DNA of 64,000 nucleotides. Origin: CADCTP01 sp963849885 (GTDB lineage Bacteria > Actinomycetota > Actinomycetes > Mycobacteriales > CADCTP01). Location: the NCBI GenBank assembly GCA_963849885.1, contig CAWKIV010000021.1:62001-126000 (forward strand), written 5' to 3'. The position numbers and the translations under genes are program-made. The notes under the pieces were generated by a model that worked only from the letters and a program-made list of their open reading frames with translations, searched no databases and was not told the DNA's origin. This document shows, in pieces, positions 7,539-15,751 of the stretch. Within the stretch, counting starts at the first letter, position 1. Each line of letters starts with the position of its first letter.

Positions 7539-9152
7539 TCAGGGCCGCGGCGGCAGCTCCGGGACCGTGCCGGGTGGGGCGCAGACGCCGCCGCGGTCGC
7601 CGAACAAGCGGAAGACCGCCCCACCCAGCAGGGCGGCGAGCAGCGAGCCGGCGAGCACGCCGATCACCGCCTGCTCCCGCAGCGCCGGGTCGGCGAAAGC
7701 CAGGTCGGTGATGAAGAGGGCCACGGTGAAGCCGATGCCGGCCAGCGTGGCCCCGCCGATCAGCTGGCCGCGGCGGATCTCCCCGGGCAGCATGCCGATC
7801 CGCAACCGCAGCGCGAGCAGCGTGCTGCCGCTGATGCCGACGCTCTTGCCGACCACCAGCGCCACCACGATGCCGAGGGTCACCGGCGACGTGGCCGACA
7901 GCCGCAGCGTCTCGGCGTCCAGCCGGACGCCCGCGTTCGCCAGCGCGAAGAGCGGCACGATGAGGTAGGACGTCCACGGGTGCAGCGCGTACTGGATCCG
8001 CTCGTTGGGGGAGATGGTCGCGGTCGCCGCCAGCCGGGTCAGCCGCGCCTGCTCCGGGGTGGCCGGGTCCTCGGCGAGGGCGCGGGCGTACGGGTCGATC
8101 TCGGTCGGCGGCGCCGGCGCCCGGGTGGGGATCAGCAGCCCGACCAGCACACCGGCGATGGTGGCGTGCACGCCGGACGCGTGGACGGCCAGCCACAGCG
8201 CCAGCCCGACGGCCAGGTACGCCGGGCTGCGCCAGATGCGGAGGAAGCGCAGCGCGACCAGGGCGCCGACGAGCACCGCCGCCGCCAGCAGCGGTCCGAG
8301 GGCCAGGTCGTCGGAGTAGAAGATCGCGATCACCAGGATGGCGCCGATGTCGTCGACGATCGCGACGGTGAGCAGGAAGAGCCGCAGCGGGTCGGGACAG
8401 CGCGGGCCGAGCAGGGCCAGCGCGCCGAGCACGAAGGCGATGTCGGTGGCCATCGCGATGCCCCAGCCCCGGGCGCCGGCGCCACCCGCGTTGACCGCGG
8501 TGAAGATCAGCGCCGGCAGGACCATGCCGCCGAGCGCGGCCAGCACCGGCACCCCGATCGTCCGGCGGTCCCGCAGCTCCCCGACGGCGACCTCGCGGGT
8601 CACCTCCAGCCCGACGACCAGGAAGAAGAGCGCCATCAGGCCGTCGTTGACCCAGTGCTGCAGGTCCATCGTGAGGTCGGCGGCGCCGATTCGGACGCCG
8701 GCCTCGGTCGCCCACAGCCGCTGGTAGCTGTCGCCGAACGGGGAGTTGGCCCAGAGCAGGGCGACCACGGTGGCGGCGACGAGCAGCACCCCGGAGCCGA
8801 CCTCGGTGGCCAGGAAGCGGCGCAGCGGGACGGTGATGGCCGGGCGCGGCAGGCGGCTCGGCGGACCGGGCCGCGGCGGATCGGCCTGTGCGGGGTCGGG
8901 CTGTGCGGGGTCGGGCTGTGCGGGGTCGGCCTGTGCGGGGCCGGGCTGTGCGGGGCCGGGCGGTGCGGGGCCGGGCGGTGTGGGGCCGGGCGGTGTGGGG
9001 CCGGGCTGTGCGGGGTCGGGCTGTGTGCGGCCGGGCGGTGGGGGGCCGGGCTGTGTGGGGTCGGCCGGTGTGCGGCCGGGCGGTGCGGGGCCGGGCTGTG
9101 GGGGGCCGGGCTGTGGAGAGCCGGGCTGCGGCTGGGCAGGGGCGCCGGTCAT
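7539..9152 (-). CDS. nhaA: Na+/H+ antiporter NhaA with a repetitive Pro-rich N-terminal extension
   Basis: A 537-residue protein. From about residue 105 onward it is a full NhaA: LRRFLATEVGSGVLLV, the sequence LTVAIVDDIGAILVIAIFY with the paired aspartates that carry sodium and protons, and NAGVRL and GISGSTLLALRL in the later helices. NhaA exports sodium in exchange for protons at the cytoplasmic membrane. The ATG at 9152 has a GGAG five bases upstream; an in-frame start at 9203 lacks one. The first 100 residues are about sixteen 5-residue repeats (QPDPA/QPGPT-like) encoded by a 15-bp minisatellite. This tail is predicted disordered and cytoplasmic and is not part of the usual family. Confidence 0.92.
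   Translation of the reverse strand: MTGAPAQPQPGSPQPGPPQPGPAPPGRTPADPTQPGPPPPGRTQPDPAQPGPTPPGPTPPGPAPPGPAQPGPAQADPAQPDPAQPDPAQADPPRPGPPSRLPRPAITVPLRRFLATEVGSGVLLVAATVVALLWANSPFGDSYQRLWATEAGVRIGAADLTMDLQHWVNDGLMALFFLVVGLEVTREVAVGELRDRRTIGVPVLAALGGMVLPALIFTAVNAGGAGARGWGIAMATDIAFVLGALALLGPRCPDPLRLFLLTVAIVDDIGAILVIAIFYSDDLALGPLLAAAVLVGALVALRFLRIWRSPAYLAVGLALWLAVHASGVHATIAGVLVGLLIPTRAPAPPTEIDPYARALAEDPATPEQARLTRLAATATISPNERIQYALHPWTSYLIVPLFALANAGVRLDAETLRLSATSPVTLGIVVALVVGKSVGISGSTLLALRLRIGMLPGEIRRGQLIGGATLAGIGFTVALFITDLAFADPALREQAVIGVLAGSLLAALLGGAVFRLFGDRGGVCAPPGTVPELPPRP
8886..9125. repeat. 15-bp tandem repeat, 16 copies, inside nhaA
   Basis: Sixteen contiguous 15-base units (consensus on the plus strand CTGTGCGGGGTCGGG with C/T and G/T variants) run without gaps. 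Because 15 is a multiple of three, changes in copy number keep the nhaA frame and only lengthen or shorten the Pro-rich tail in 5-residue steps. Confidence 0.9.
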
Positions 9153-9182
9153 GGCAGCTCCGGGGGTCGCGGGAGGGGGACC

Positions 9183-9206
9183 GCCGACCAGGCTTCCCGG
9201 CACACC
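9183..9206 (-). promoter_or_regulatory. leader element shared with the CBS/transporter operon, copy upstream of nhaA
   Basis: This is the partner of the block at 7271-7294, with 23 of 24 bases identical. It lies 31 bases before the nhaA ATG and just after the stop of the upstream gene (9228), so it is in the nhaA 5' untranslated region. Confidence 0.5.
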
Positions 9207-9227
9207 GCCAGCCAGCGTACCGGGCCG

Positions 9228-10294
9228 TCAGCTGCAGCGGGCGAGCTCGGCCGGCCAGCCCTGCCAGGCGTACGCGGCGCCGGTCCAGCGCAGCCGGAGG
9301 GTGGTGAGCCGGCGCTCGTCGGCCCACGCCCGGCGGTCCACTGTCGCGGTCACCTCGCGCCAGCCCCGCTGGGCGGTCAGCGTCACCTGGTACGCCCGCG
9401 GGTAGCGGCAGTAGCGCCCGAGGACCAGCCGGACGGCGTCCCGGGCGGCCTCCTCGGCCGGCGCCGGACCGGTGGCCGGCAGGGTGCCGCGGACCGCCTC
9501 GGCCGGCCGGCCGATCGGGGACGGCATCGGGATCGGGGTCCGACCGGGCAGCCGGTCGAAGGGCGGCGGCTGCATCCGGGCGCGGCCGTAGATGATCACC
9601 GGGCCGGACGTCGACCCGGCCGCGGCCTGCGCCTGCTCGACCGGGACCGCGGGAGCGCCGGCGCGCAGGGCGACGACGGCCCCGGCCGCGGCGACGGCCG
9701 CGGTGGCCGCGACGGCCCGCCGGCGCCACGGCCCGCTGGCGCCGCCGGCGCGCCACCACCGCCGCGCGTCCCGGACCACTCGCTGCAGGCCGCTCTCCGC
9801 CGGCGGGCGCTCCGGCCCGGACTCGAGCACGTCACCGGCGGACCAGCCGGGGCTGGCCGCTCCCAGCAGGTCGACATCGCCCCCGCGCCCGGCGGGCTCG
9901 CCGCGCCCGGCGCCCTCGGTCCCGTCGCGCCCGGTTCCGCCGTGCGGTCCCGTCGCGCTCGCTCCCGTCGCTCCCGGTCGCGCTCGCGCCCGTCGCGCTC
10001 GCTCGCATCGCTCCCGGCGCCTGCGGTCCCGTCGCGCTCGCTCCCGTCGCGTCCGGCGCGCTCGTACCCGTGGCGCCCGCTCCCACTGCGCCCGGCGGGT
10101 TCGCTCTCGGCGTGCTCGGCGTGCTCGGGAGCAATGCGCGGCCCTCGGTACCACGTCCCGTCGGCCGGCTCGGCTGCCTTCGCCTCCGGCGCAGGCCCGT
10201 ACCGGAACCCGTCCCGATAGGGCCGCCGATCAGCCTCCCCGGTCCCGTACCCGGACGCGCCGTCGCGCGCAGGATCCGGGCCGAGGGGGTCCAC
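9228..10294 (-). pseudogene. uncharacterised membrane-associated protein, apparently frameshifted in an Arg-rich repeat
   Basis: Two frames make one sensible protein. From 10294 the frame begins MDPLGPDPARDGASGYGTG and reads to about 10080 as an Asp/Arg-rich segment. From about 9900 a second frame continues with DLLGAASPGWSAGDVLESGP, a single hydrophobic helix (ATAAVAAAGAVVAL), and a C-terminal domain ending GWPAELARCS at 9228. Between them lies a GC-rich stretch of RERD/ARRD-type repeats in which one missing base would join the frames. The C-terminal domain after one membrane helix suggests an extracytoplasmic protein. I do not recognise the family. Whether the indel is real decay or a sequence error cannot be told from here. 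Confidence 0.5.
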
Positions 10295-10324
10295 GACCAG
10301 GGACCTACCGTGATCCGACCGAGA

Positions 10325-12301
10325 TCACTCCTCCGAGCTGGCGGTCGGCAGCTTGTCCGAGATCATGTCCATCACCGAGGAGTCGGTCAGCGTGGTCACG
10401 TCGCCGAGCTCCCGCTTCTCCGCGACGTCCCGGAGCAGCCGGCGCATGATCTTCCCGGACCGGGTCTTCGGCAGCTCCGGCACGACCATGATCTGGCGCG
10501 GCCGGGCGATCTTGCCGATCTCCTTGGAGACGTGCTCGCGCAGCTCCTTGACCAGCGCCTCGCCCGAGGCCTCGTCCTCGGCCACCGACCCGCGCACGAT
10601 CACGAACGCGACGATGCCCTGCCCGGTCGTCGGGTCGGTCGCGCCGACCACCGCCGCCTCGGCCACCTTCGGGTGCGACACCAGCGCCGACTCCACCTCG
10701 GTGGTGGAGATCCGGTGGCCGGACACGTTCATCACGTCGTCCACCCGGCCGAGCAGCCAGATGTCGCCGTCCTCGTCCTTCTTCGCACCGTCGCCGGCGA
10801 AGTAGACGCCCTCGAAGCGGGACCAGTAGGTGTCCTTGTAGCGCTGGTCGTCGCCCCAGATCCCGCGCAGCATCGACGGCCACGGCTCGGTGAGCACCAG
10901 GTATCCGCCGCCGCCGTCGGGCACCGCCTTCCCGGTGTCGTCGACCACATCGGCGCTGACCCCCGGCAGCGGCCGCATCGCGGCGCCCGGCTTGGCCGCG
11001 GTGACCCCCGGCAGCGGGCTGATCATGATCGAGCCGGTCTCGGTCTGCCACCAGGTGTCGACCACCGGGGTGCGGTCACCGCCGATGTTCTTCCGATACC
11101 AGATCCAGGCCTCGGGGTTGATCGGCTCGCCCACGCTGCCGAGCAGCCGCAGCGTGGACAGGTCGTGCTTGGCCGGGTGCTCCTCGCCCCACTTCATGAA
11201 GGTGCGGATCGCGGTGGGCGCGCAGTAGAGGATCGTCACGCCGTACTTCTGCACGATCTCCCACCACCGGCCCTTGTGCGGGGTGTCCGGGAGCCCCTCG
11301 TACATCACGCTGGTCGCGCCGTTGGCCAGCGGCCCGTACACGATGTACGAGTGGCCGGTGACCCAGCCGATGTCGGCCGCGGTCCAGAAGATGTCCGTCT
11401 CCGGCTTGTGGTCGAAGACCGCGTTGTGCGTGTAGGACACGCCGGTCAGGTAGCCGCCGGTGGTGTGCAGGATGCCCTTGGGCTTGGCGGTGGTGCCCGA
11501 CGTGTACATCACGTAGAGCGGGTGCTCGGCGTCGTGCGGCTCGGCGGTGTGCTCGTCGGACTGGCCGTCCACGAGCTCGTGCCACCAGACGTCCCGACCC
11601 TCGGTCCAGTCGACCTCCTGGCCGGTCCGCCGGACCACCAGCACCTTGTCGACGCCCGGGCACTGGGTGACCGCCTCGTCGACCGCCGGCTTGAGCGAGC
11701 TCGCCGCCCCGCGCCGGTAGCCACCGTCCTGGGTCACCACCAGCTTGGCGTCGCAGTCGAGGATCCGGCTGCGCAGCGCGTCCGCGGAGAAGCCGCCGAA
11801 GACGACGGTGTGCGGCGCGCCCAGCCGGGCGCAGGCCAGCATGGTGACCACGGTCTCCGGGATCATGGACATGTAGATGGCGACCCGGTCGCCCTTCTGG
11901 ATGCCCAGCTCGATCAGCGCGTTGGTGGCGCGGCAGACGTCACGCAACAGGTCCGCGTACGTGATCGTGCGGGTGTCGCCCGGCTCGCCCTCCCAGTGGA
12001 AGGCGACCTTGTCACCGCGGCCGGCCTCGACGTGGCGGTCGACGCAGTTGTACGCCGCGTTGAGCTGGCCGCCGACGAACCACTTCGCGAACGGCTCCTG
12101 CCAGTCCAGCACCGTCTGCCACGGGGTGGCCCAGTCCAGCCGCCGGGCCTGCTCCTCCCAGAAGGCGAGCCGGTCGGCCTTCGCCCGCTCGTAAGCCTCG
12201 GCCTGCACGTTGGCCGCGGCGGCGAGGTCCTCGGGCGGCTCGAAGCGGCGACTCTCGTGCAGCAGGTTGGAGAGTGTCGCGTCGCTGCTCGTGTCGGTCA
12301 C
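10325..12301 (-). CDS. acs: acetyl-CoA synthetase
   Basis: A 658-residue AMP-forming acyl-CoA synthetase that converts acetate, ATP and CoA to acetyl-CoA. The signature loop YTSGTTAKPKGILHTTGGY, the WWQTETGSIMISPLPG segment and the C-terminal PKTRSGKIMRR are all present. The lysine of the last motif is the one acetylated to switch off Acs in bacteria. Length and N-terminal domain (WATPWQTVLDWQEPFAKWFV) are typical of full-length Acs rather than shorter ligases. The GTG at 12301 has a GGAGGAG four bases upstream. The position agrees with Rv3667 (acs) of M. tuberculosis. Confidence 0.97.
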   Translation of the reverse strand: MTDTSSDATLSNLLHESRRFEPPEDLAAAANVQAEAYERAKADRLAFWEEQARRLDWATPWQTVLDWQEPFAKWFVGGQLNAAYNCVDRHVEAGRGDKVAFHWEGEPGDTRTITYADLLRDVCRATNALIELGIQKGDRVAIYMSMIPETVVTMLACARLGAPHTVVFGGFSADALRSRILDCDAKLVVTQDGGYRRGAASSLKPAVDEAVTQCPGVDKVLVVRRTGQEVDWTEGRDVWWHELVDGQSDEHTAEPHDAEHPLYVMYTSGTTAKPKGILHTTGGYLTGVSYTHNAVFDHKPETDIFWTAADIGWVTGHSYIVYGPLANGATSVMYEGLPDTPHKGRWWEIVQKYGVTILYCAPTAIRTFMKWGEEHPAKHDLSTLRLLGSVGEPINPEAWIWYRKNIGGDRTPVVDTWWQTETGSIMISPLPGVTAAKPGAAMRPLPGVSADVVDDTGKAVPDGGGGYLVLTEPWPSMLRGIWGDDQRYKDTYWSRFEGVYFAGDGAKKDEDGDIWLLGRVDDVMNVSGHRISTTEVESALVSHPKVAEAAVVGATDPTTGQGIVAFVIVRGSVAEDEASGEALVKELREHVSKEIGKIARPRQIMVVPELPKTRSGKIMRRLLRDVAEKRELGDVTTLTDSSVMDMISDKLPTASSEE

Positions 12302-12421
12302 GGCGCTCCTCCAGGGCGGGCGACCCTGCGCTGGGCCGGTGTGGGGCGACCCTATTGGGTGGGACCGACACTTTCACGCCCGGCGGGGCGCTGCCGGGGG
12401 CGAGCGGTGGCCGGGCTGCGC

Positions 12422-14191
12422 TCAGCGGGCGAGGAACTGGCCGATGGCGCCGGACCGGAAGTCCTCGATCTGCCGCTGCATGTCCACGGCCGGCCTGCTG
12501 ATCGCGTGCCGGCTGCGCCGCAGCGTCTCCCGCATCTCGCCCAACCGGAGGGTGAACGTGTCCAGTCGCTGCTCCTGCGGCAGCATCAGCACCGGCTGCA
12601 GCTTCTCCACCGCACCCTCCAGCTCGTTCGCCTGGAGGTGGGCGGTCGCCGCGTCGATCAGCGCGAGCGTCTCGGCGCCGTAGAAGCGGTCGGCCTGGTT
12701 GCCGACCTCGTACAGCCAGACCGCCCGGTCCGCGGCCCGCAGCGCCTGCTCGGGCTCGCGCAACCACAGGTAGGTGGTGCCGGCGAGGTAGCTCTGCTGC
12801 GCCTCGCTGAACCCGTACAGCCCGCCGACCTCGTCCTCGCCGGCGTGCTCCCGCTCCTCCTCGGACCGCGCCAGCGCGGTGTGCGCGTCGTCGGTGTTGC
12901 CGAGCCGGGCCCAGGCCCGGGCGCCGAGGCTGGCGAGCAGCACCCGGGCGGAGTCCGACGCGGCGAACCGCAGCCCGTCGTCGGCCAGCCGCGCCGACTC
13001 CTGGATGCGGCCGTCCCAGTACGCCACCTTGCTCTGGGTGGCCCGGATCCACGCTCGCAGCCCGTCCGCGCCCGCCAACTCCGCGCACAGCCAGCCGGTC
13101 CGGGCCTGCGTCTCCGCCTCGGAGTGGCGGCCGACGTCGCCGGCCATCCAGGCCAGCAGGCCGCACAGCCGGCCGGCGATGAGGTAGAGGTGGCTGGTCT
13201 GGTTGGGATGCTGCCGGCCCTCCAGCAGGGTGAAGACCCGGTTGCGGACCCGCAGGGTGGCCAGCATCAGCGGCAGCGGCGGGTTGTTCAGGTAGTCGCG
13301 AGCGAGCCGACGGACGTCCTCGTCGAGCTGCTCCAGCGTGGTGGCGCCGATGTTGGTCGCCTCGGCCCACTCGCCGAACTCGGCGGACTGGCCGGCTGCG
13401 TCCATGATGACCTCCTCGTCCGTCGGGAGGTCGCCGGGCGAACCGGTGAGCATGCGATCCCGACGGTGTCTTCGGGCGGCCAGGGCCGCATCCGGAGCGG
13501 CCGGATCGATCGTGACCGCGATGAGCGGCTGATCCGGCAGCGGTGGGGGTTCGGGTCGGGGGACGCGGCGGGGCAGGCTGGGTTCGGTGTCGTACGGTCC
13601 GTCCGGATGTCCCTCGGACGGGACCGCGGGGCGGGTCGGCCGCGCGGGAACCGACCGCAGCGCGGCCCGCCCCGCCGGCTCCGGCCGCTGCGGCGCCGGC
13701 CTGCGGGCGGGCGTGGCCGTCGGCGTCGCGGCGACCGCCGGGACCGAGGGCGTGGCCGCCGCCCGCACCGCGGCGAGCACCGTCCGCTCCTGGTCCGGCA
13801 TCTTGCGGTGGTCGTCGTAGTCGAGCAGCCGCTCGACCGTCGTGCCGAGGACCGTCGCCAGCACGGTGAGCACGTACGGTGACGGCCGGCGACCGCCGTT
13901 CGGCCACCGTTCGTACTCCCCGATCCGGGTCCCGATCATCGGTGCCGCCGGCACCGCCGGGCGGCCGTCGGCGGGCCGGTCTCCACCCAGCCGCTCCGCG
14001 ACCTCCGTGAAGCGGGCGGCCACCTCGTCCTGGCTCCACCCGTGGGCGTGCCGGTACGCCTCCCGCGGCCGGAACCCCCAGCGCCGCTCCATCTCGGTGG
14101 CGATGAGTTCCAGCGAGCAGCCCCCGACCAGCATCTCCTGGCGGAGCGCGTCGCGCTCCGCCTTGGACCCCGCTTTGGCCGGTCGAGGCAC
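12422..14191 (-). CDS. XRE-type regulator with C-terminal TPR-like domain
   Basis: A protein of about 589 residues with three parts. An N-terminal DNA-binding region (KAERDALRQEMLVGGCSLEL, then HGWSQDEVAARFTEV, and LLDYDDHRKMP) resembles the variant XRE domains of actinobacterial regulators such as NsdA. Residues 165-260 are a Pro/Ala-rich linker. The C-terminal 300 residues are helical repeats (RLADDGLRFAASDSARVLLA, EPEQALRAADRAVWLYEVGN) like TPR signalling domains. The GTG at 14191 is preferred because AGGGGA lies five bases upstream; an ATG at 14269 is also in frame but has no ribosome site. It is divergent from the primase-like gene. The ligand and target genes are unknown. Confidence 0.78.
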   Translation of the reverse strand: MPRPAKAGSKAERDALRQEMLVGGCSLELIATEMERRWGFRPREAYRHAHGWSQDEVAARFTEVAERLGGDRPADGRPAVPAAPMIGTRIGEYERWPNGGRRPSPYVLTVLATVLGTTVERLLDYDDHRKMPDQERTVLAAVRAAATPSVPAVAATPTATPARRPAPQRPEPAGRAALRSVPARPTRPAVPSEGHPDGPYDTEPSLPRRVPRPEPPPLPDQPLIAVTIDPAAPDAALAARRHRRDRMLTGSPGDLPTDEEVIMDAAGQSAEFGEWAEATNIGATTLEQLDEDVRRLARDYLNNPPLPLMLATLRVRNRVFTLLEGRQHPNQTSHLYLIAGRLCGLLAWMAGDVGRHSEAETQARTGWLCAELAGADGLRAWIRATQSKVAYWDGRIQESARLADDGLRFAASDSARVLLASLGARAWARLGNTDDAHTALARSEEEREHAGEDEVGGLYGFSEAQQSYLAGTTYLWLREPEQALRAADRAVWLYEVGNQADRFYGAETLALIDAATAHLQANELEGAVEKLQPVLMLPQEQRLDTFTLRLGEMRETLRRSRHAISRPAVDMQRQIEDFRSGAIGQFLAR

Positions 14192-14447
14192 CTTGATCCC
14201 CTGACTCTTCTGGTGGACGCCGGAGCGTCCGCGTCGATTCTCGTGCGTGCTTCCGGCCGATCGGGCCATGGCGGGGATCGGGCCTGGTGGATTCCTACCG
14301 CCACCGCAGCGTTTCTGCAGGTCAACAGTGAGTCCCGGGTGTGGAGAACGCAACCGCTGCGGGACGTGCGCGGTTGTGGGCGCTCTGACACGGTGAGTCA
14401 CCACACAAGTGGGGGACAAGCCCGCTCGGGTCGAGGAGGGCGCAACT

Positions 14448-15197
14448 GTGGCGCAGCCGCGGTATGCGGACGGGGCCGCTGAGAGACCGACGGGTGGAGG
14501 TGAGATCCGGCAAGGTGGGTCGGCCGCAGGGGGACCGCGTCCCTGGGATGGGGCGCGTCGGGAGACCGACGTCACGGGTACGGGGGCCCGGGGACGCGGG
14601 CGGCTGCCGGTCAGTCCGGTGCGGGTGGCGCGGACGTTGCGCCTGCTCGTCGACGAGTGGGGCTGGCCGGTGGTGCCGGGGGCCTTCACCGACGGGGAGG
14701 CGTGCTCCTGCGTCGACCCGGGTTGTCCGGAACCCGGCCGGCACGCGCTGGCCGACGCGTCATGGCTGGCCGCGACGAGCGACGCCGAACGGGTGCGAGA
14801 CCGCTGGCGGGCCCATCCGGACGCCGCGATCGTGCTGCCGGTCGGCTGGTGCTTCGACCTGCTCGAGGTGCCGGAGCGCGGCGGTCGTGAGGCGATCGGC
14901 CGGCTGGAGGCCCAGGGCCACCGGCTGCCGCCGGTCATCGCGACGGCCGACGGCCGGCTGCTCTTCCTGGTCTCGGCGCTCGACCGGAACGCCGGCGAGC
15001 TGGCCGAGTCCGGGACGGAATCTACTGCCCCGCGGTCGCCGGGACCCCGCGGTCCGCGGTGGTGGCCGGCAGCGGCGCCCCGGCCGATCGCGCCGAGCCG
15101 CCGCCGGACGGCGTCCTCCACCGGGACTGGGCCGGTCGGGACTTCGCCGGCCCGGAGGAGGCCGCCCGGGACGCGGCGGCGGCGCGGGCGGCGGTGA
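14448..15197 (+). CDS. bifunctional DNA primase/polymerase-like protein, C-terminus frameshifted
   Basis: The first 185 residues resemble the N-terminal domain of actinobacterial primase/polymerase-like proteins: VARTLRLLVDEWGWPVVPGA, a cysteine pair region (CSCVDPGCPEPGRHAL), AHPDAAIVLPVGWCFDLLEV, and PPVIATADGRLLFLV. After about position 15010 this frame becomes Pro/Arg-rich and ends at 15197. A second frame (15020-15751) then carries protein-like sequence, including SGLLVAPLLGPEPPGVTRWLVPP, a segment expected near the C-terminus of this family. One missing base near 15010-15050 would join them. The GTG at 14448 has GAGGAGG eight bases upstream and is preferred over the GTG at 14409. Catalytic activity is not implied, because many members lack polymerase motifs. 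Confidence 0.55.
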   Translation: MAQPRYADGAAERPTGGGEIRQGGSAAGGPRPWDGARRETDVTGTGARGRGRLPVSPVRVARTLRLLVDEWGWPVVPGAFTDGEACSCVDPGCPEPGRHALADASWLAATSDAERVRDRWRAHPDAAIVLPVGWCFDLLEVPERGGREAIGRLEAQGHRLPPVIATADGRLLFLVSALDRNAGELAESGTESTAPRSPGPRGPRWWPAAAPRPIAPSRRRTASSTGTGPVGTSPARRRPPGTRRRRGRR

Positions 15198-15751
15198 CCG
15201 AGCTCGAGCCGTGGCCGGCGTCGTCGACCTGGCTCGCGTCCGCTGCCGGTTGCCGCCCGGAGACCTCCATCTGGGTCGGCGGTGGCGTGCCCGACGCCCC
15301 GGACGTGATCGTGCGCCGCAGCGGCCTGCTGGTCGCACCGCTGCTCGGTCCGGAGCCACCCGGCGTGACCCGCTGGTTGGTGCCACCGGCGCCGCGGCGC
15401 GATCCGCTGCCGCGGATGGAAGAGGTGCTCGGACCGATCGTGCACCCCTGCCGGGACGCCGCGCTGCGGCCGGTCCCGGCGGCCGGGACACGGCGGTCGG
15501 AAGGGGTGCCGCAGCGCGCGGATGGCGCGCCGCGGCGACCGGAGACGGTTTCGGGCCGGGGGGCCGAGGCCGTACCGGTCCGCGGGCCGGAGCGGATGGC
15601 GCGGCACGCCGAAGGCGCGCCGCGTGGGAACGCGGTGATCTCGGGCCGGGAATCCGAGATCACGCCGGCCCGCGGACCGGAGTCCGGCCCGCCCGCCGCC
15701 GCTGTCTCCGGCGCGGGGCGGGCCGGGCCGGCGGCTAGCCTGGCCCGGTGA
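15059..15751 (+). pseudogene. probable frameshifted C-terminal part of the primase-like gene
   Basis: This frame is coding-like between about 15090 and 15480 (VLHRDWAGRDFAGPEEAARD, then VTRWLVPPAPRRDPLPRMEE) and degenerates afterwards into repeats. The GTG at 15059 has no ribosome site, so an independent gene is unlikely. The last bases overlap the start of the Fic-like gene at 15748. The tail from 15480 contains two related copies of a segment ending in RGPE and overlaps a series of DNA hairpins, so the original stop may lie before it. Confidence 0.4.
15473..15690. repeat. cluster of hairpin-forming repeats
   Basis: Three inverted repeats follow each other: GTCCCGG/CCGGGAC near 15475-15491, an imperfect ACGG-TCGG/CCGA-CCGT pair near 15545-15577, and a perfect 10-bp stem GTGATCTCGG (15635-15644) / CCGAGATCAC (15654-15663) with a 9-base loop. 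The last two belong to an imperfect duplication of about 85 bases. Confidence 0.6.

Noticed and set aside
9152..9203. An NhaA start 17 codons upstream
   Set aside because: It has no ribosome site and would overlap the shared leader element; the ATG at 9152 has a well-placed GGAG.
7341..10220. A 959-codon plus-strand frame
   Set aside because: It reads the minisatellites and the antisense of nhaA; the nhaA frame has clear transporter motifs on the other strand.
10070..13882. A 1270-codon open frame on the plus strand
   Set aside because: It is antisense to acs and the XRE regulator, and its composition (His/Asp/Gln/Arg/Val-rich) is the usual shadow of high-GC genes.
14391..14402. GGTGAGTCACC palindrome upstream of the primase-like gene as an operator
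   Set aside because: It is a short single site without a partner, and GTGAGTC recurs by chance nearby; too weak to call.
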